A DNA stretch of 64,000 bases from Bacillota bacterium (GTDB lineage: Bacteria; Bacillota; Clostridia; Oscillospirales; CAG-382), in the NCBI GenBank assembly GCA_029550965.1, contig JAKPGJ010000007.1:1-64000 (forward strand), written 5' to 3'. Made by a program: the position numbers and the translations under genes. Below, in pieces: positions 9,501 through 17,184 of this stretch (position 1 is the stretch's first letter; each line of letters starts with the position of its first letter). The notes beneath the pieces were generated by a model that saw only the letters and a program-made list of their open reading frames with translations, was not told where the DNA came from and did no database searches.

Positions 9501-9990
9501 TTCCTTCAACCGGCATGTATTTGATAATGGTCGTAGGCGCAATCGGATTCTGAACGCCGTAAGTGACGGATACCGACTCGACCACGATATCGTCCAAGTT
9601 GTATGTTCCGTAAACGCCGCCCGAGAAAGTAGAAGACCCGCTCGCGAGCATAATGCGTATTTCGTTTCTTCCGTCCAGCATATCGGAATTCTTAAACTCG
9701 AAACTGCATTCGCCGTTCGTCAGGCTTCCAAGCTCGGTTCCGTTCAGATATACTTTACTCTTATTGCTGTCGCAGCCTGATATTCTAAACGTGATTTTAT
9801 GGACAATATTATCGGCAGAAACGGGATAATACTTGTTCTCGCCGATTTTGAGCATATCGGCATTGTCCGTCATGAGTTTATATACGCCCGCGACATCCTC
9901 CGGGTTTTCCTCCGCTAAAATAAAAATGCCGCTGAGCATGCCAAACAATAAAGCCAAAACGATTAATCGGGCTATACTCTTTTTCTTCAT
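6496..9990 (-). CDS. Surface-anchored multidomain metallophosphoesterase
   Basis: A 1164-residue exported protein: signal peptide (about 1-26), beta-sandwich and Ig-like modules (for example TAPEITFSFKNGETIANNN near residue 250), and a calcineurin-like phosphoesterase domain at about 485-690. The metal-binding motifs are WVSDTQ, HTGDLVDQ, VTGNHD, CTHEY and CGHNAG. Further beta domains follow, then one InlB B-type repeat (about 1053-1107, YLFEGWFTDKENGEKVEF), and a C-terminal helix with an RRRKNAKKD tail. DILPGADYN just before the helix loosely resembles a sorting signal but is not LPxTG. Likely hydrolyses phosphoesters outside the cell; the substrate is unknown. The ribosome binding site CAGGAGA is good. 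Confidence 0.8.
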   Translation of the reverse strand: MKKKSIARLIVLALLFGMLSGIFILAEENPEDVAGVYKLMTDNADMLKIGENKYYPVSADNIVHKITFRISGCDSNKSKVYLNGTELGSLTNGECSFEFKNSDMLDGRNEIRIMLASGSSTFSGGVYGTYNLDDIVVESVSVTYGVQNPIAPTTIIKYMPVEGSDEVKAVEASYVPNQSVGDGWNSQTNLGGSTPNVPIYIGYILNKPSENIRYFSIDTTQLADGEYKVELYKSDQLVDTHTIRVDNTAPEITFSFKNGETIANNNTISFSANDRLKVTFSAEVDGKAVKGTSISLKSFSEGAHTLYVTATDAVGNKSSKLVHFSVKQTVPNYTLTKKNGTAQLTIPDDATAQIYSVDLISRINMYYNRLGEFFMKDLRSSDEVLTAFSERANIVTESVGNTLPYQAFVIDVSGKSGDAIISYKGETGNGEDILIQGWNYQNNCWDTLARTDSSVSVSIRVPIETYAKDGKMRIKASPYVYSNGSDTLLWVSDTQYYSRYEDLNHVYTKIMNYAKDEYIAGNIGYVVHTGDLVDQTNVGDAVAHAQYKVASDAQSILDKANVPNGVVTGNHDIKHTEADYSYYKKYFGADRYKNFEWYGGNQDDNTNHFDLITLGRYDFLFLYLGCYKEAEQSTIDWANAVLQAYPERNAVICTHEYILPSGAYSGDRAKVVWDKIVVPNKNVKMILCGHNAGAANQLRQVEGSDRYVLEILADYQFAELGVPPQHVENGMTCDGEGFIRLLTFNEAGQVIATTYSPTADKYNFYPSYVDSFVYDLDLIPAVRSIRTIDFSVGVNIKDEGIFGKDKISLSGKDGMFAVITQGDIQHTTEILALKSKSVSYPVFADPHDYAIEFERYVVTGMSGVAPTLRRGETNAVPSSELVKAGLNLMPSQSQPTTHASGSRDYIPTYMEDGKYVLKFTASGASTWVNTTLPIGKNINIDEYDRLYFGVTADPNTKWNLLVNFSNGTNLNFSQGLYELFGYEKYYIPSDIQGTWQGYIPLGLFKDKISGDVTITSVSFVAATSESPVVFDYFFIGKSLGESVKFVIDDKTEYAVDYLEGSEIAPIASPVKNGYLFEGWFTDKENGEKVEFPAKMQKGGLTVYARFAKKDAAARATYYNEEVDILPGADYNSIILWGIIGLTILSGVAAAAISAARRRKNAKKD

Positions 9991-10055
9991 TAGAGTTTCT
10001 CCTGGAATTAGTAATCAAAATGTTATAGAAATCTTAATTTTTCAGATTTTTCTTT

Positions 10056-10084
10056 ATTATAATCGACAATACGCCGAATGTCAA
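10056..10084 (-). promoter_or_regulatory. Perfect consensus sigma-A promoter for the surface operon
   Basis: On the minus strand TTGACA (10084-10079), a 17-base spacer and TATAAT (10061-10056): an exact match to the housekeeping consensus, about 65 bases upstream of the phosphoesterase start. Confidence 0.85.
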
Positions 10085-10179
10085 GCATTTGGTAAAGAGT
10101 TACAAAAAATAAATGCTTTTTTTGTCAATTTAGCATACTCATCACGCGGCGTCATCGACTGTTTCGGCCGGCTGCAGGG

Positions 10180-10208
10180 TTGACATTTCCACACGCTTTT
10201 GCTATACT
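10180..10208 (+). promoter_or_regulatory. Sigma-A promoter of parAB
   Basis: TTGACA (10180-10185), 17-base spacer, TATACT (10203-10208). The predicted transcript start near 10215 lies upstream of the ATG at 10237 and rules out longer in-frame starts of parA. Confidence 0.85.
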
Positions 10209-10236
10209 GAACTGTAATAAATTACGGGGACTTTCT

Positions 10237-11010
10237 ATGATTCAATATAAAACGATTTGTTTTGCGAACCAAAAAGGCGGTGTCGGGAAAACCACTTCCG
10301 CCGTCAATATCGCGGCCTGTATGGCAAGAGCCGGAAAAAAGGTACTGCTTGTCGATTCGGACCCGCAGGGTAACGCGACCAGCGGTATCGGCATCAACAA
10401 GCGCGCAGCCGGCGCTACCGTTTATGATTTAATCATCGGCAGAAGCAAAGCCGCGCAAGCCGTGCAGAAAACAGCGTACAAAGGCTTGTTTATCATCCCG
10501 TCCAGCATCAACCTCGTCGGGGCGGAGATTGAGCTTGTCGACGAAAACAGGCGGGAATTCCGGTTAAAGGATTCTATCGCGGAGATTAAGGACGATTTCG
10601 ATTACATAATTTTAGACTGCCCGCCTTCGCTGGGCCTGATTACCATAAACGCGCTGACCGCTGCCGACGCCGTGGTGGTTCCCCTGCTGTGCGAGTATTA
10701 CTCGCTCGAGGGTCTGTCGCAGCTGACCATGACCATCAAGCGCGTCAAGCAGCTTTTCAATCCGCAGCTCGAGCTGCTAGGCGTTCTGATTAATATGTAT
10801 GACGGAAGGCTGAACCTTACGATACAGGTGCTCGAAGAAATCAAGAAGTATTTCGCGGACAAAATATTCAAAACCCCGATACCCCGCAACGTCAAAATCA
10901 GCGAAGCGCCCAGTTTCGGAATGCCGATTATCGATTACGACAAACATTCCAAAGGCGCGGCCGCGTACGCTTCCATCGCAAGAGAAATCATGGACAGATG
11001 CGAGAAATAA
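10237..11010 (+). CDS. parA: Chromosome partitioning ATPase ParA (Soj)
   Basis: A 257-residue ParA/Soj ATPase. The deviant Walker A KGGVGKTT is at residues 13-20, with DSDPQGNATSGIG and the Walker B-like YIILDCPPSLG. It binds DNA nonspecifically as an ATP dimer and moves ParB-parS complexes; in Bacilli Soj also modulates DnaA. The start was chosen at ATG 10237 because GGGGA lies 6 bases upstream and the promoter sits before it. It is followed by parB after a heptamer repeat. No parS-like 16-mer was noticed in the window. Confidence 0.95.
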   Translation: MIQYKTICFANQKGGVGKTTSAVNIAACMARAGKKVLLVDSDPQGNATSGIGINKRAAGATVYDLIIGRSKAAQAVQKTAYKGLFIIPSSINLVGAEIELVDENRREFRLKDSIAEIKDDFDYIILDCPPSLGLITINALTAADAVVVPLLCEYYSLEGLSQLTMTIKRVKQLFNPQLELLGVLINMYDGRLNLTIQVLEEIKKYFADKIFKTPIPRNVKISEAPSFGMPIIDYDKHSKGAAAYASIAREIMDRCEK

Positions 11011-11045
11011 GTAAAAGGTAAGAAGTAAGAGATAAGAGATAAGAG
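11011..11045 (+). repeat. Heptamer tandem repeat (GTAAGAR) between parA and parB
   Basis: Five degenerate 7-base units directly after the parA stop: GTAAAAG, GTAAGAA, GTAAGAG, ATAAGAG, ATAAGAG. The same unit recurs at 54811-54867 after dgt. It is non-coding and purine-rich on the transcribed strand. Confidence 0.75.
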
Positions 11046-11077
11046 ATTCGGTTAAAAGTAAGGACGGTATTATAGGA

Positions 11078-11971
11078 ATGATAAAAAAAGGTCTTGGACG
11101 AGGACTGGACGCGCTGCTGTATGACAATACGGTCGAGAGCAGCAACGGCGGAATAACCATGCTGAAAATTTCGGATATCGAACCAAACAGAGAGCAGGCT
11201 CGCAAAACGTTCGACGAAACCGCGTTGAGCGAACTGGCTGATTCTATTCTTCTCCACGGACTCGTTCAGCCGATTGTCGTCCGTAAAAAAGAAAACGGTT
11301 TTTACGAAATCATCGCCGGCGAGCGCCGCTGGCGCGCCTGCAAAATGGCGGGTTTGAGCGAGATTCCCGCGATCGTGAAAGACGTCGGCGATTTAAACGC
11401 GAGCGAGCTTTCTTTGATCGAAAACCTCCAGCGCGAGAACCTCAATCCTGTCGAGGAAGCGAACGGATACAGAGAATTAATCGAAAAATACGGGCTTACG
11501 CAGGAAGAAGCGGCAAAACGCGTCGGGAAATCCCGCGTCGCCGTCGCGAACCTGCTCAGAATCCTCAAACTGCCGCAGGCGGTCCTGACGCTCGTCGAGA
11601 AAAACGAGCTTTCGTACGGGCACGCGAGAGCGCTGATTCCCCTTTGCGACCATATGAGCGACGACGAGATTCTCGCCCACGCCAAAAAGATCGCTTCTTC
11701 CGGCATGTCGGTCCGCGATACGGAACGGCTTGCTAAGAATCTTTTGGAGAATAAAAAAGCGATTAACAAAGAAGAATCTATCATAGAAAAAAGCTATTAC
11801 AAAGCGCTCGAGAACAAAGCGAGCTCCGCGCTGGGCAGACGCGTCGCCATCAAACAGTCGTCGGACGGAAAAGGAAGCGTTCAGCTCGCCTACTCCAGTT
11901 CGGACGACCTCGAACAGCTCCTGAAAAAGCTGTGCGGCGCCGACTTTTTTGAGGAATCATCGGACGAATAA
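11078..11971 (+). CDS. parB: Chromosome partitioning protein ParB (Spo0J)
   Basis: A 297-residue ParB: the N-terminal KKGLGRGLDALL peptide, which in the family stimulates ParA, then the CTP-binding ParB fold with GERRWRA (81-87) and ENLQRENLNPVEEA, a helix-turn-helix (LTQEEAAKRVGKSRVAVANLLRIL, about 142-165) for parS, and a C-terminal dimerisation domain. It loads at parS and spreads as a CTP-dependent clamp. It forms an operon with parA and is followed 33 bases later by serS. AGGA directly before ATG is a tight ribosome binding site. Confidence 0.95.
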   Translation: MIKKGLGRGLDALLYDNTVESSNGGITMLKISDIEPNREQARKTFDETALSELADSILLHGLVQPIVVRKKENGFYEIIAGERRWRACKMAGLSEIPAIVKDVGDLNASELSLIENLQRENLNPVEEANGYRELIEKYGLTQEEAAKRVGKSRVAVANLLRILKLPQAVLTLVEKNELSYGHARALIPLCDHMSDDEILAHAKKIASSGMSVRDTERLAKNLLENKKAINKEESIIEKSYYKALENKASSALGRRVAIKQSSDGKGSVQLAYSSSDDLEQLLKKLCGADFFEESSDE

Positions 11972-12004
11972 TATAATAATTTAATATTAAAGAGGGAATT
12001 ATAA

Positions 12005-13276
12005 ATGCTTGATATTAAGTTTATCAGAGAAAACAGGGATAAGGTTTTAGAACGCCTGAACGCAAGAAACACCGATTATACCGAGCTTGTCGATAAGGCG
12101 ATCGAACTGGACGCCAAAAGACGCGCGATAATCATAGAGAACGAGGAGCTAAAGGCCAAGCAGAACGCGGTCAACAAATCCATCCCGGCACTGAAAAAGG
12201 AAGGCAAAGACTTAGCGCCGGTATTCGAGGAGTTAAAGGCAATCGCGAACAAAATCAAAGAAGACGACAAACTCCAGAGCGAAGTTGAAGCCGAGCTGGA
12301 GGCCGTGCTGCTCTCGATTCCGAACATTCCGGACGACAGCGTCCCGGTCGGAAAGGATTCGGAAGACAACGTTGAAATCAGACGCTTCGGCAAACCGACC
12401 GAGTTCGATTTCGAGCCGAAGCCGCACTGGGACATCGGCAAAGCGCTGGACATTCTTGACCCGGAAAGAGCCGCCAAGGTCAGCGGCGCGCGCTTCCATT
12501 TCTATAAAGGGCTCGGCGCAAGGCTGGAAAGAGCGCTGGTAAACTATTTTCTGGATACGCATACGGCAAACGGTTATACCGAGGTCTTCCCGCCCTTTAT
12601 GGTCAACCGCGATTCCATGCGGGGAACCGGACAGCTGCCGAAGTTCGAGGAGGACGCTTTCCGCGTCGCGAACAACGATTTCTTCCTGATTCCGACCGCC
12701 GAGGTTCCGGTTACAAACTTCCACCGCAACGAGATTCTCAAAAAAAGCGAACTTCCCATAAAATACTGCGCGTACTCCGCCTGCTTCAGAGCGGAAGCCG
12801 GCAGCGCCGGACGCGACCAGAGAGGGCTTATCCGTCAGCACCAGTTCAACAAAGTAGAGCTGGTCAAATTCTGCGACCCCGAGAATTCCTTTGATGAGCT
12901 TGAAAAACTTACGAACGACGCGTGCAGAGTGCTTGAAGGTTTGGGGCTCCCCTACCGCGTCATGCTGCTCTGCACCGGAGATATGGGCTTCTCGTCGGCA
13001 AAAACGTACGACCTTGAGGTCTGGATGCCCTCTTACAACCGGTACGTCGAGATTTCGTCCTGCTCGTGCTTCACCGACTATCAGGCGCGCAGAGCGGCAA
13101 TCCGGTTCAAGGGCGACGCCAAGGACAAAGCGACGTACGTTCATACCTTGAACGGCTCCGGTGTCGCGGTCGGCAGAGCCGTCGCCGCCATTCTGGAGAA
13201 CTATCAGAACGCCGACGGCAGCGTCACCGTTCCGGAAGTGTTAAGACCGTATATGGGAATTGATGTGATACGCTAA
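12005..13276 (+). CDS. serS: Seryl-tRNA synthetase
   Basis: A 423-residue class II synthetase charging tRNA-Ser. It has the N-terminal long coiled-coil arm (residues 30-105, rich in Lys/Glu) that grips the tRNA long variable arm, motif 2 with [20 protein letters not shown], the [13 protein letters not shown]-like serine pocket, and motif 3 [18 protein letters not shown]. The length is typical. GAGGG precedes the ATG. The 33-base gap to parB leaves no room for a T-box, so control is probably by the parAB transcript or constitutive. Confidence 0.96.
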   Translation: MLDIKFIRENRDKVLERLNARNTDYTELVDKAIELDAKRRAIIIENEELKAKQNAVNKSIPALKKEGKDLAPVFEELKAIANKIKEDDKLQSEVEAELEAVLLSIPNIPDDSVPVGKDSEDNVEIRRFGKPTEFDFEPKPHWDIGKALDILDPERAAKVSGARFHFYKGLGARLERALVNYFLDTHTANGYTEVFPPFMVNRDSMRGTGQLPKFEEDAFRVANNDFFLIPTAEVPVTNFHRNEILKKSELPIKYCAYSACFRAEAGSAGRDQRGLIRQHQFNKVELVKFCDPENSFDELEKLTNDACRVLEGLGLPYRVMLLCTGDMGFSSAKTYDLEVWMPSYNRYVEISSCSCFTDYQARRAAIRFKGDAKDKATYVHTLNGSGVAVGRAVAAILENYQNADGSVTVPEVLRPYMGIDVIR

Positions 13277-13324
13277 AATTCGCCGTTTCAAACGGCGCGC
13301 GACCGGAGAAAGGAGAACATTACA

Positions 13325-13756
13325 ATGGCTGGCACTGGTCTTACGGAATTGAATTTTATCATTTGGGCATTTGTAATCGGCGTCGGACTTGCCGCGGTTT
13401 ACACTTTTTACATCAAAAAAGTGCTGGGCGATTTGGTGAGAAGGCTGATTGCCATCGACGCCTGCTCGCCGGAAACCGCGATTTCGCTTGAGAAAATCAA
13501 CTACAAAATGAACGCCATCGTCCAAACCGAACTCAAGCGAAACGGCTCCTACGCGGAAACAGTCAAAGTAACCGAATCCGGTTTGTATTATATTAATCCC
13601 GAAATGCTGGCGAAAGCGAAAACCAAGTATAAAAACGATTTTATGCCGATTTTGTTTCTGGTCGTGCTTCTTGTCGCACTGGCCGGACTGGGCCTTTTAG
13701 CCACATATGTGTTGCCCGGGCTGCTCGAAAGGGTTTTCGACAGTTTTGGTCTTTGA
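13325..13756 (+). CDS. Two-helix membrane protein, unknown
   Basis: A 143-residue protein with helices at about 10-28 and 108-130 and a hydrophilic, probably cytoplasmic, middle of about 75 residues that includes LEKINYKMNAIVQTELKRNG. I do not recognise a family. AAGGAGAA lies upstream of the ATG. It sits between serS and the MORN protein on the same strand, so it may be co-transcribed with them. Confidence 0.6.
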   Translation: MAGTGLTELNFIIWAFVIGVGLAAVYTFYIKKVLGDLVRRLIAIDACSPETAISLEKINYKMNAIVQTELKRNGSYAETVKVTESGLYYINPEMLAKAKTKYKNDFMPILFLVVLLVALAGLGLLATYVLPGLLERVFDSFGL

Positions 13757-13822
13757 TATTCCCGACTCTGACTTTTACGAAAGGACAGGACATCCGGCTT
13801 TAGTATAGCGGATTTAATCAAT

Positions 13823-14692
13823 ATGGTTAATCAGACTGTAGCAAAAAAGCGCAAAACACCACCCGCCGTCATTATATTGGCCATCGCGCTGATTTTTGCG
13901 GCTGTAACGCTGGCGGCATTCTACTTTTTGGGATACCGCTACATCAGAACCGACAAGGTAAAGTTTATCGGCAAGGTCGTAAACGGTCAGCCGGTCAGCG
14001 GTTTATTAAGCTACGCGAACGGCGAGAAAGCGAAACTTGACTATTACAACGCCACCATCGTTTTCGATAACGGAGATAAATATGTCGGTCAAATCAAAGG
14101 GCTGTACCGCGACGGCAGAGGCGTCATGACCTACGCCACGACCGGCGACAGGTATGAGGGCGAGTTCTCGCAGGATGAGATTACCGGTACCGGAACCTAC
14201 ACATACGCGAACGGCGACGTTTACACCGGGTCGCTGCTCAACAACAAAATGCACGGCTACGGGATTCTTGTCTTCGCGAGCGGCGACAAGTACGAAGGAA
14301 ACTTCAGCAACGGACTGCGCAGCGGCAGCGGCGTTTACACCTGGAAAAGCGGCGCGAAATACGACGGCAGCTTTGTGGACGACGTAAAGAACGGCTTTGG
14401 CAAAATGTATTACGCCAACGGAGACTATTACGAAGGGCAGTTTGTAAACGACAAAAGACAGGGCAGCGGCTATTACCGCTGGGCGGACGGCGAAAGCTAC
14501 CGCGGCAGCTTCTACAACAATCTCATCGACACCCGCAAGGTTGACGGCGAAGGCAACTTTGTTAAAAAAGACGGCAAATACGTGCACGGCGATATGGGCG
14601 TTTACACCTTCGCCAACGGCAGGACGTACACCGGTTATTTTGAAGCCGGCGAAGTCGTGGGCGTCGATTTTGAGATACAGCCTCTTCAATAA
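13823..14692 (+). CDS. Membrane-anchored MORN-repeat protein
   Basis: A 289-residue protein with an N-terminal membrane helix (about 16-37), followed by seven or more MORN repeats (YEGxFxxGxxxGxGxYxxxxG), for example YEGEFSQDEITGTGTYTYANG and YEGQFVNDKRQGSGYYRWADG. MORN repeats form elongated beta-hairpin arrays used as protein or lipid binding scaffolds. The array is predicted outside the membrane, or inside if the anchor is reversed; basic KKRK before the helix favours an external array. The repeats make the DNA internally similar. No clear ribosome binding site is seen. Confidence 0.85.
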   Translation: MVNQTVAKKRKTPPAVIILAIALIFAAVTLAAFYFLGYRYIRTDKVKFIGKVVNGQPVSGLLSYANGEKAKLDYYNATIVFDNGDKYVGQIKGLYRDGRGVMTYATTGDRYEGEFSQDEITGTGTYTYANGDVYTGSLLNNKMHGYGILVFASGDKYEGNFSNGLRSGSGVYTWKSGAKYDGSFVDDVKNGFGKMYYANGDYYEGQFVNDKRQGSGYYRWADGESYRGSFYNNLIDTRKVDGEGNFVKKDGKYVHGDMGVYTFANGRTYTGYFEAGEVVGVDFEIQPLQ

Positions 14693-14716
14693 TTTTGACG
14701 GTAAAGGAAACAGAAC

Positions 14717-15583
14717 ATGATGAGCAAAGGTAAATTCATTTTCTCCGCGTTCGCGGACGAAATAGACTCAAATTTCGACAATCAGCTAAACGCGCTCAAG
14801 CAGCTTTCCATCGGGCTGATAGAGCTGCGCGGCGTGGACGGAAAGAGTTTTGTCCATCTGACCGACGACGAGGTTCAAACGGTCAAGGCAAAACTTGAGA
14901 AGAACCAGATCGGGCTTTCCGCGCTGGGCACGCCGATTGGAAAGATTGACGTGGACGGCGATTTTGAAGCGCACAAAAAACTGCTGAACAGAATTATGGA
15001 CATCGGCGATATGCTGGGTTGCAGGCGCCTGCGCGTTTTCAGCTTCTACCCTGCCAAAGGTATGAGCGACGAGGAATTCGAGCAGAGAGTGTTCGCAATG
15101 ATGGAGGAACTGCTGACAATGGCGGAGCAGCGCGGCTTCGTCCTCTGCCACGAGAACGAGAAGGACATTTACGGCTGCACGCCGGAACGGGTACATAAGC
15201 TGGTATCCCACTTCGGCGGCAGGCTGCGCGTCGTGCTGGACCCGGGCAACTTCTCCTTCTGCGGCGTGGACGCAAAACCGGCTTATCCGATGCTCAAAGA
15301 CTACATTGATTATCTGCACATTAAGGACGCGGACGCCGACGGCGTCATCGTTCCGCCCGGAAAAGGCGTTTCCTGCATCGCGGAAACGCTCGCGGCGATT
15401 CGAAAAGACCGTCCGGACGAGGATATCGTTCTCACGATGGAGCCGCACCTGATGGTGTTCGAGGGGCTGTCCTCCTTGTCCAAACTGGACGACATCAAAC
15501 ATAAATACGCGTTTGCGTCTCCCTTTGAAGCGTTTAAGGTCGCTACCGACGCGGTCCGGGCAATGGTCGTATCCATCAAATAG
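14717..15583 (+). CDS. Sugar phosphate isomerase/epimerase-like TIM-barrel protein
   Basis: A 288-residue protein of the xylose isomerase-like/AP endonuclease 2 superfamily. The barrel begins FIFSAFADEIDSNF, and likely metal ligands lie in LCHENEKDIYG (Glu), LDPGNFSFCG (Asp), YLHIKDAD (His/Asp) and MEPHL (Glu). Such enzymes isomerise or epimerise keto-sugars; the substrate is not evident. AAAGGAAA precedes tandem ATG codons at 14717 and 14720. Only 20 bases separate it from the Lnt-like gene. Confidence 0.8.
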   Translation: MMSKGKFIFSAFADEIDSNFDNQLNALKQLSIGLIELRGVDGKSFVHLTDDEVQTVKAKLEKNQIGLSALGTPIGKIDVDGDFEAHKKLLNRIMDIGDMLGCRRLRVFSFYPAKGMSDEEFEQRVFAMMEELLTMAEQRGFVLCHENEKDIYGCTPERVHKLVSHFGGRLRVVLDPGNFSFCGVDAKPAYPMLKDYIDYLHIKDADADGVIVPPGKGVSCIAETLAAIRKDRPDEDIVLTMEPHLMVFEGLSSLSKLDDIKHKYAFASPFEAFKVATDAVRAMVVSIK

Positions 15584-15603
15584 AGCGATTCTTTGGGAGA
15601 AGT

Positions 15604-17184
15604 ATGGTTAAGCTTGCTCAAAAATTAAAGGGGCTGAAGCTCAGCCCCGGCGCGTTATGCTTTTTAGCGGGAGTGATGTATGCACTCCCCTATTATTTTA
15701 AATACCTGTTTGTGCTTTCGTACGTAGCGCTGGTCCTGCTGTTTACGACGCTTTTGCAGGAAGAAAACAGAAACAGGTTCTTTAAATGCTTTTACGCGTT
15801 TGCCGTAGGCTTCTACCTCTTTTTATACTTATGGCTGAGCAAACTGTACCCGTTCGCGGGCTTTGATTTCACCAGGACGCAGGGGCTGGTCATCATCCTG
15901 CTCGCCTGCGTCGGAATCCCGCTTTACCACGCGCTCCTGCACACGCTGGTCATGTGCCTGACCAAACTTCTGCCGGACAACGACTATCTAATCACAATCG
16001 GCTACGGCGCGGCGTGGATGCTCAGCGAATGGGTCATGACGCTCGGCAAACTCGCCTTTCCGTGGGGCAGAGCCGCTTTAAGTCAGGTAGGGCTGCTGGT
16101 TTCGGTACAGACGGTTTCGTTGTTCGGGTCGTATTTTATCGTCGTCATACTCGTCTGCGCTTCGATGATGTTCGCTTTGGCGCTGCAAAAACATAAACGC
16201 CTGTACGCCGTCGTCGGCTGCTCCGTTATTCTTTTAAACCTGATTGCCGGAACCGCGCTTTATTATATTCCGGCTGATGCCGAAACCGATAAAAGCGTAA
16301 AGGTCGGCATCCTACAGGGAAACGCCGCTTCCAACGAAAAATGGGACAAAGCGAAAAGAGAAGAGATTCTGAACCGTTATGTCTCGATGGCGTATGAAGC
16401 GGCCGAAAACGGCGCCGAACTGATTGTTCTGCCGGAAAGCGCGATTCCGATTGCGTTTTCCGAGGGCGGCAGACTTTACGACAGGTTTGCGCAGATTGCG
16501 CAGGACAACAACGTGACCATTCTGGCGGGCGTAATTATTCTGAAAGATGACGAATCCAGCTACAACTCGGTGGTCGCGGTTTACCCGGACGGAAGCGTTT
16601 CCAAACCCTATCACAAGCGGCACATCGTGCCTTTCGGCGAATATATCCCCTATCAGTCGTTTCTTGAAAAAGCGATTCCTTTTATCAAGGGGTTAAATTT
16701 AGGGGGACTGGACTCTTTAGCCGGCGATAAAGCGGTCGTAGCGGATATCAACGGTATTCAAAACGGCTCGCTGGTCTGCTTCGATTCCATTTTTGACTCG
16801 CTGGCGCGGGACAACGTAAAAAGCGGCGCAGAAGTCATCACGGTGGTGACCAACGACAGCTGGTTTAAGGATTCCGCGGGCATCGAGCAGCATCTGAGCC
16901 ATTCGGTCCTGCGCGCCATTGAGAACCACCGGCCAATTATTCGCGCCGCGAATACCGGCATCTCCGCCTTTATCTCCCCGAAAGGCGAGATTCTGCGGCG
17001 GACAGAGCCGCTGGTGACCGACATCATTTACTGCGACGTTTACGCGTCCGACAGCGAGACGCTGTATGCCAAAACCGGCAATCTTGTGCTTTACTTCGCG
17101 TTGGCTTTTGAAATAATTATAATTATCTTATCCGTTTACAGAAAGGCAAGGAAAAACCATGCAGAAAACCGTGAAACTGTATGA
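15604..17184 (+). CDS. lnt: Apolipoprotein N-acyltransferase-like protein
   Basis: A 526-residue membrane enzyme. About seven hydrophobic helices occupy residues 1-225, then a carbon-nitrogen hydrolase domain, then a closing helix near 497-515. The triad expected for Lnt is present: Glu278 in VLPESAIPI, Lys338 in YHKRHIVPFGEYIP, Cys392 in LVCFDSIF. These positions are very close to E. coli Lnt (267/335/387). It would transfer a third acyl chain to the N-terminal Cys of lipoproteins. Lnt is classically a diderm and actinobacterial enzyme, so its presence in a likely monoderm is notable. Ribosome binding site GGGAGAAG. Its end overlaps the next gene by 26 bases. Confidence 0.85.
   Translation: MVKLAQKLKGLKLSPGALCFLAGVMYALPYYFKYLFVLSYVALVLLFTTLLQEENRNRFFKCFYAFAVGFYLFLYLWLSKLYPFAGFDFTRTQGLVIILLACVGIPLYHALLHTLVMCLTKLLPDNDYLITIGYGAAWMLSEWVMTLGKLAFPWGRAALSQVGLLVSVQTVSLFGSYFIVVILVCASMMFALALQKHKRLYAVVGCSVILLNLIAGTALYYIPADAETDKSVKVGILQGNAASNEKWDKAKREEILNRYVSMAYEAAENGAELIVLPESAIPIAFSEGGRLYDRFAQIAQDNNVTILAGVIILKDDESSYNSVVAVYPDGSVSKPYHKRHIVPFGEYIPYQSFLEKAIPFIKGLNLGGLDSLAGDKAVVADINGIQNGSLVCFDSIFDSLARDNVKSGAEVITVVTNDSWFKDSAGIEQHLSHSVLRAIENHRPIIRAANTGISAFISPKGEILRRTEPLVTDIIYCDVYASDSETLYAKTGNLVLYFALAFEIIIIILSVYRKARKNHAENRETV

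Noticed and set aside
10000-12000. parS site near parAB
   Set aside because: No sequence close to TGTTTCACGTGAAACA was noticed here or elsewhere in the window.
11972-12004. Possible T-box before serS
   Set aside because: Only 33 bases separate parB and serS, too short for a T-box; the same holds for pheS (70 bases).
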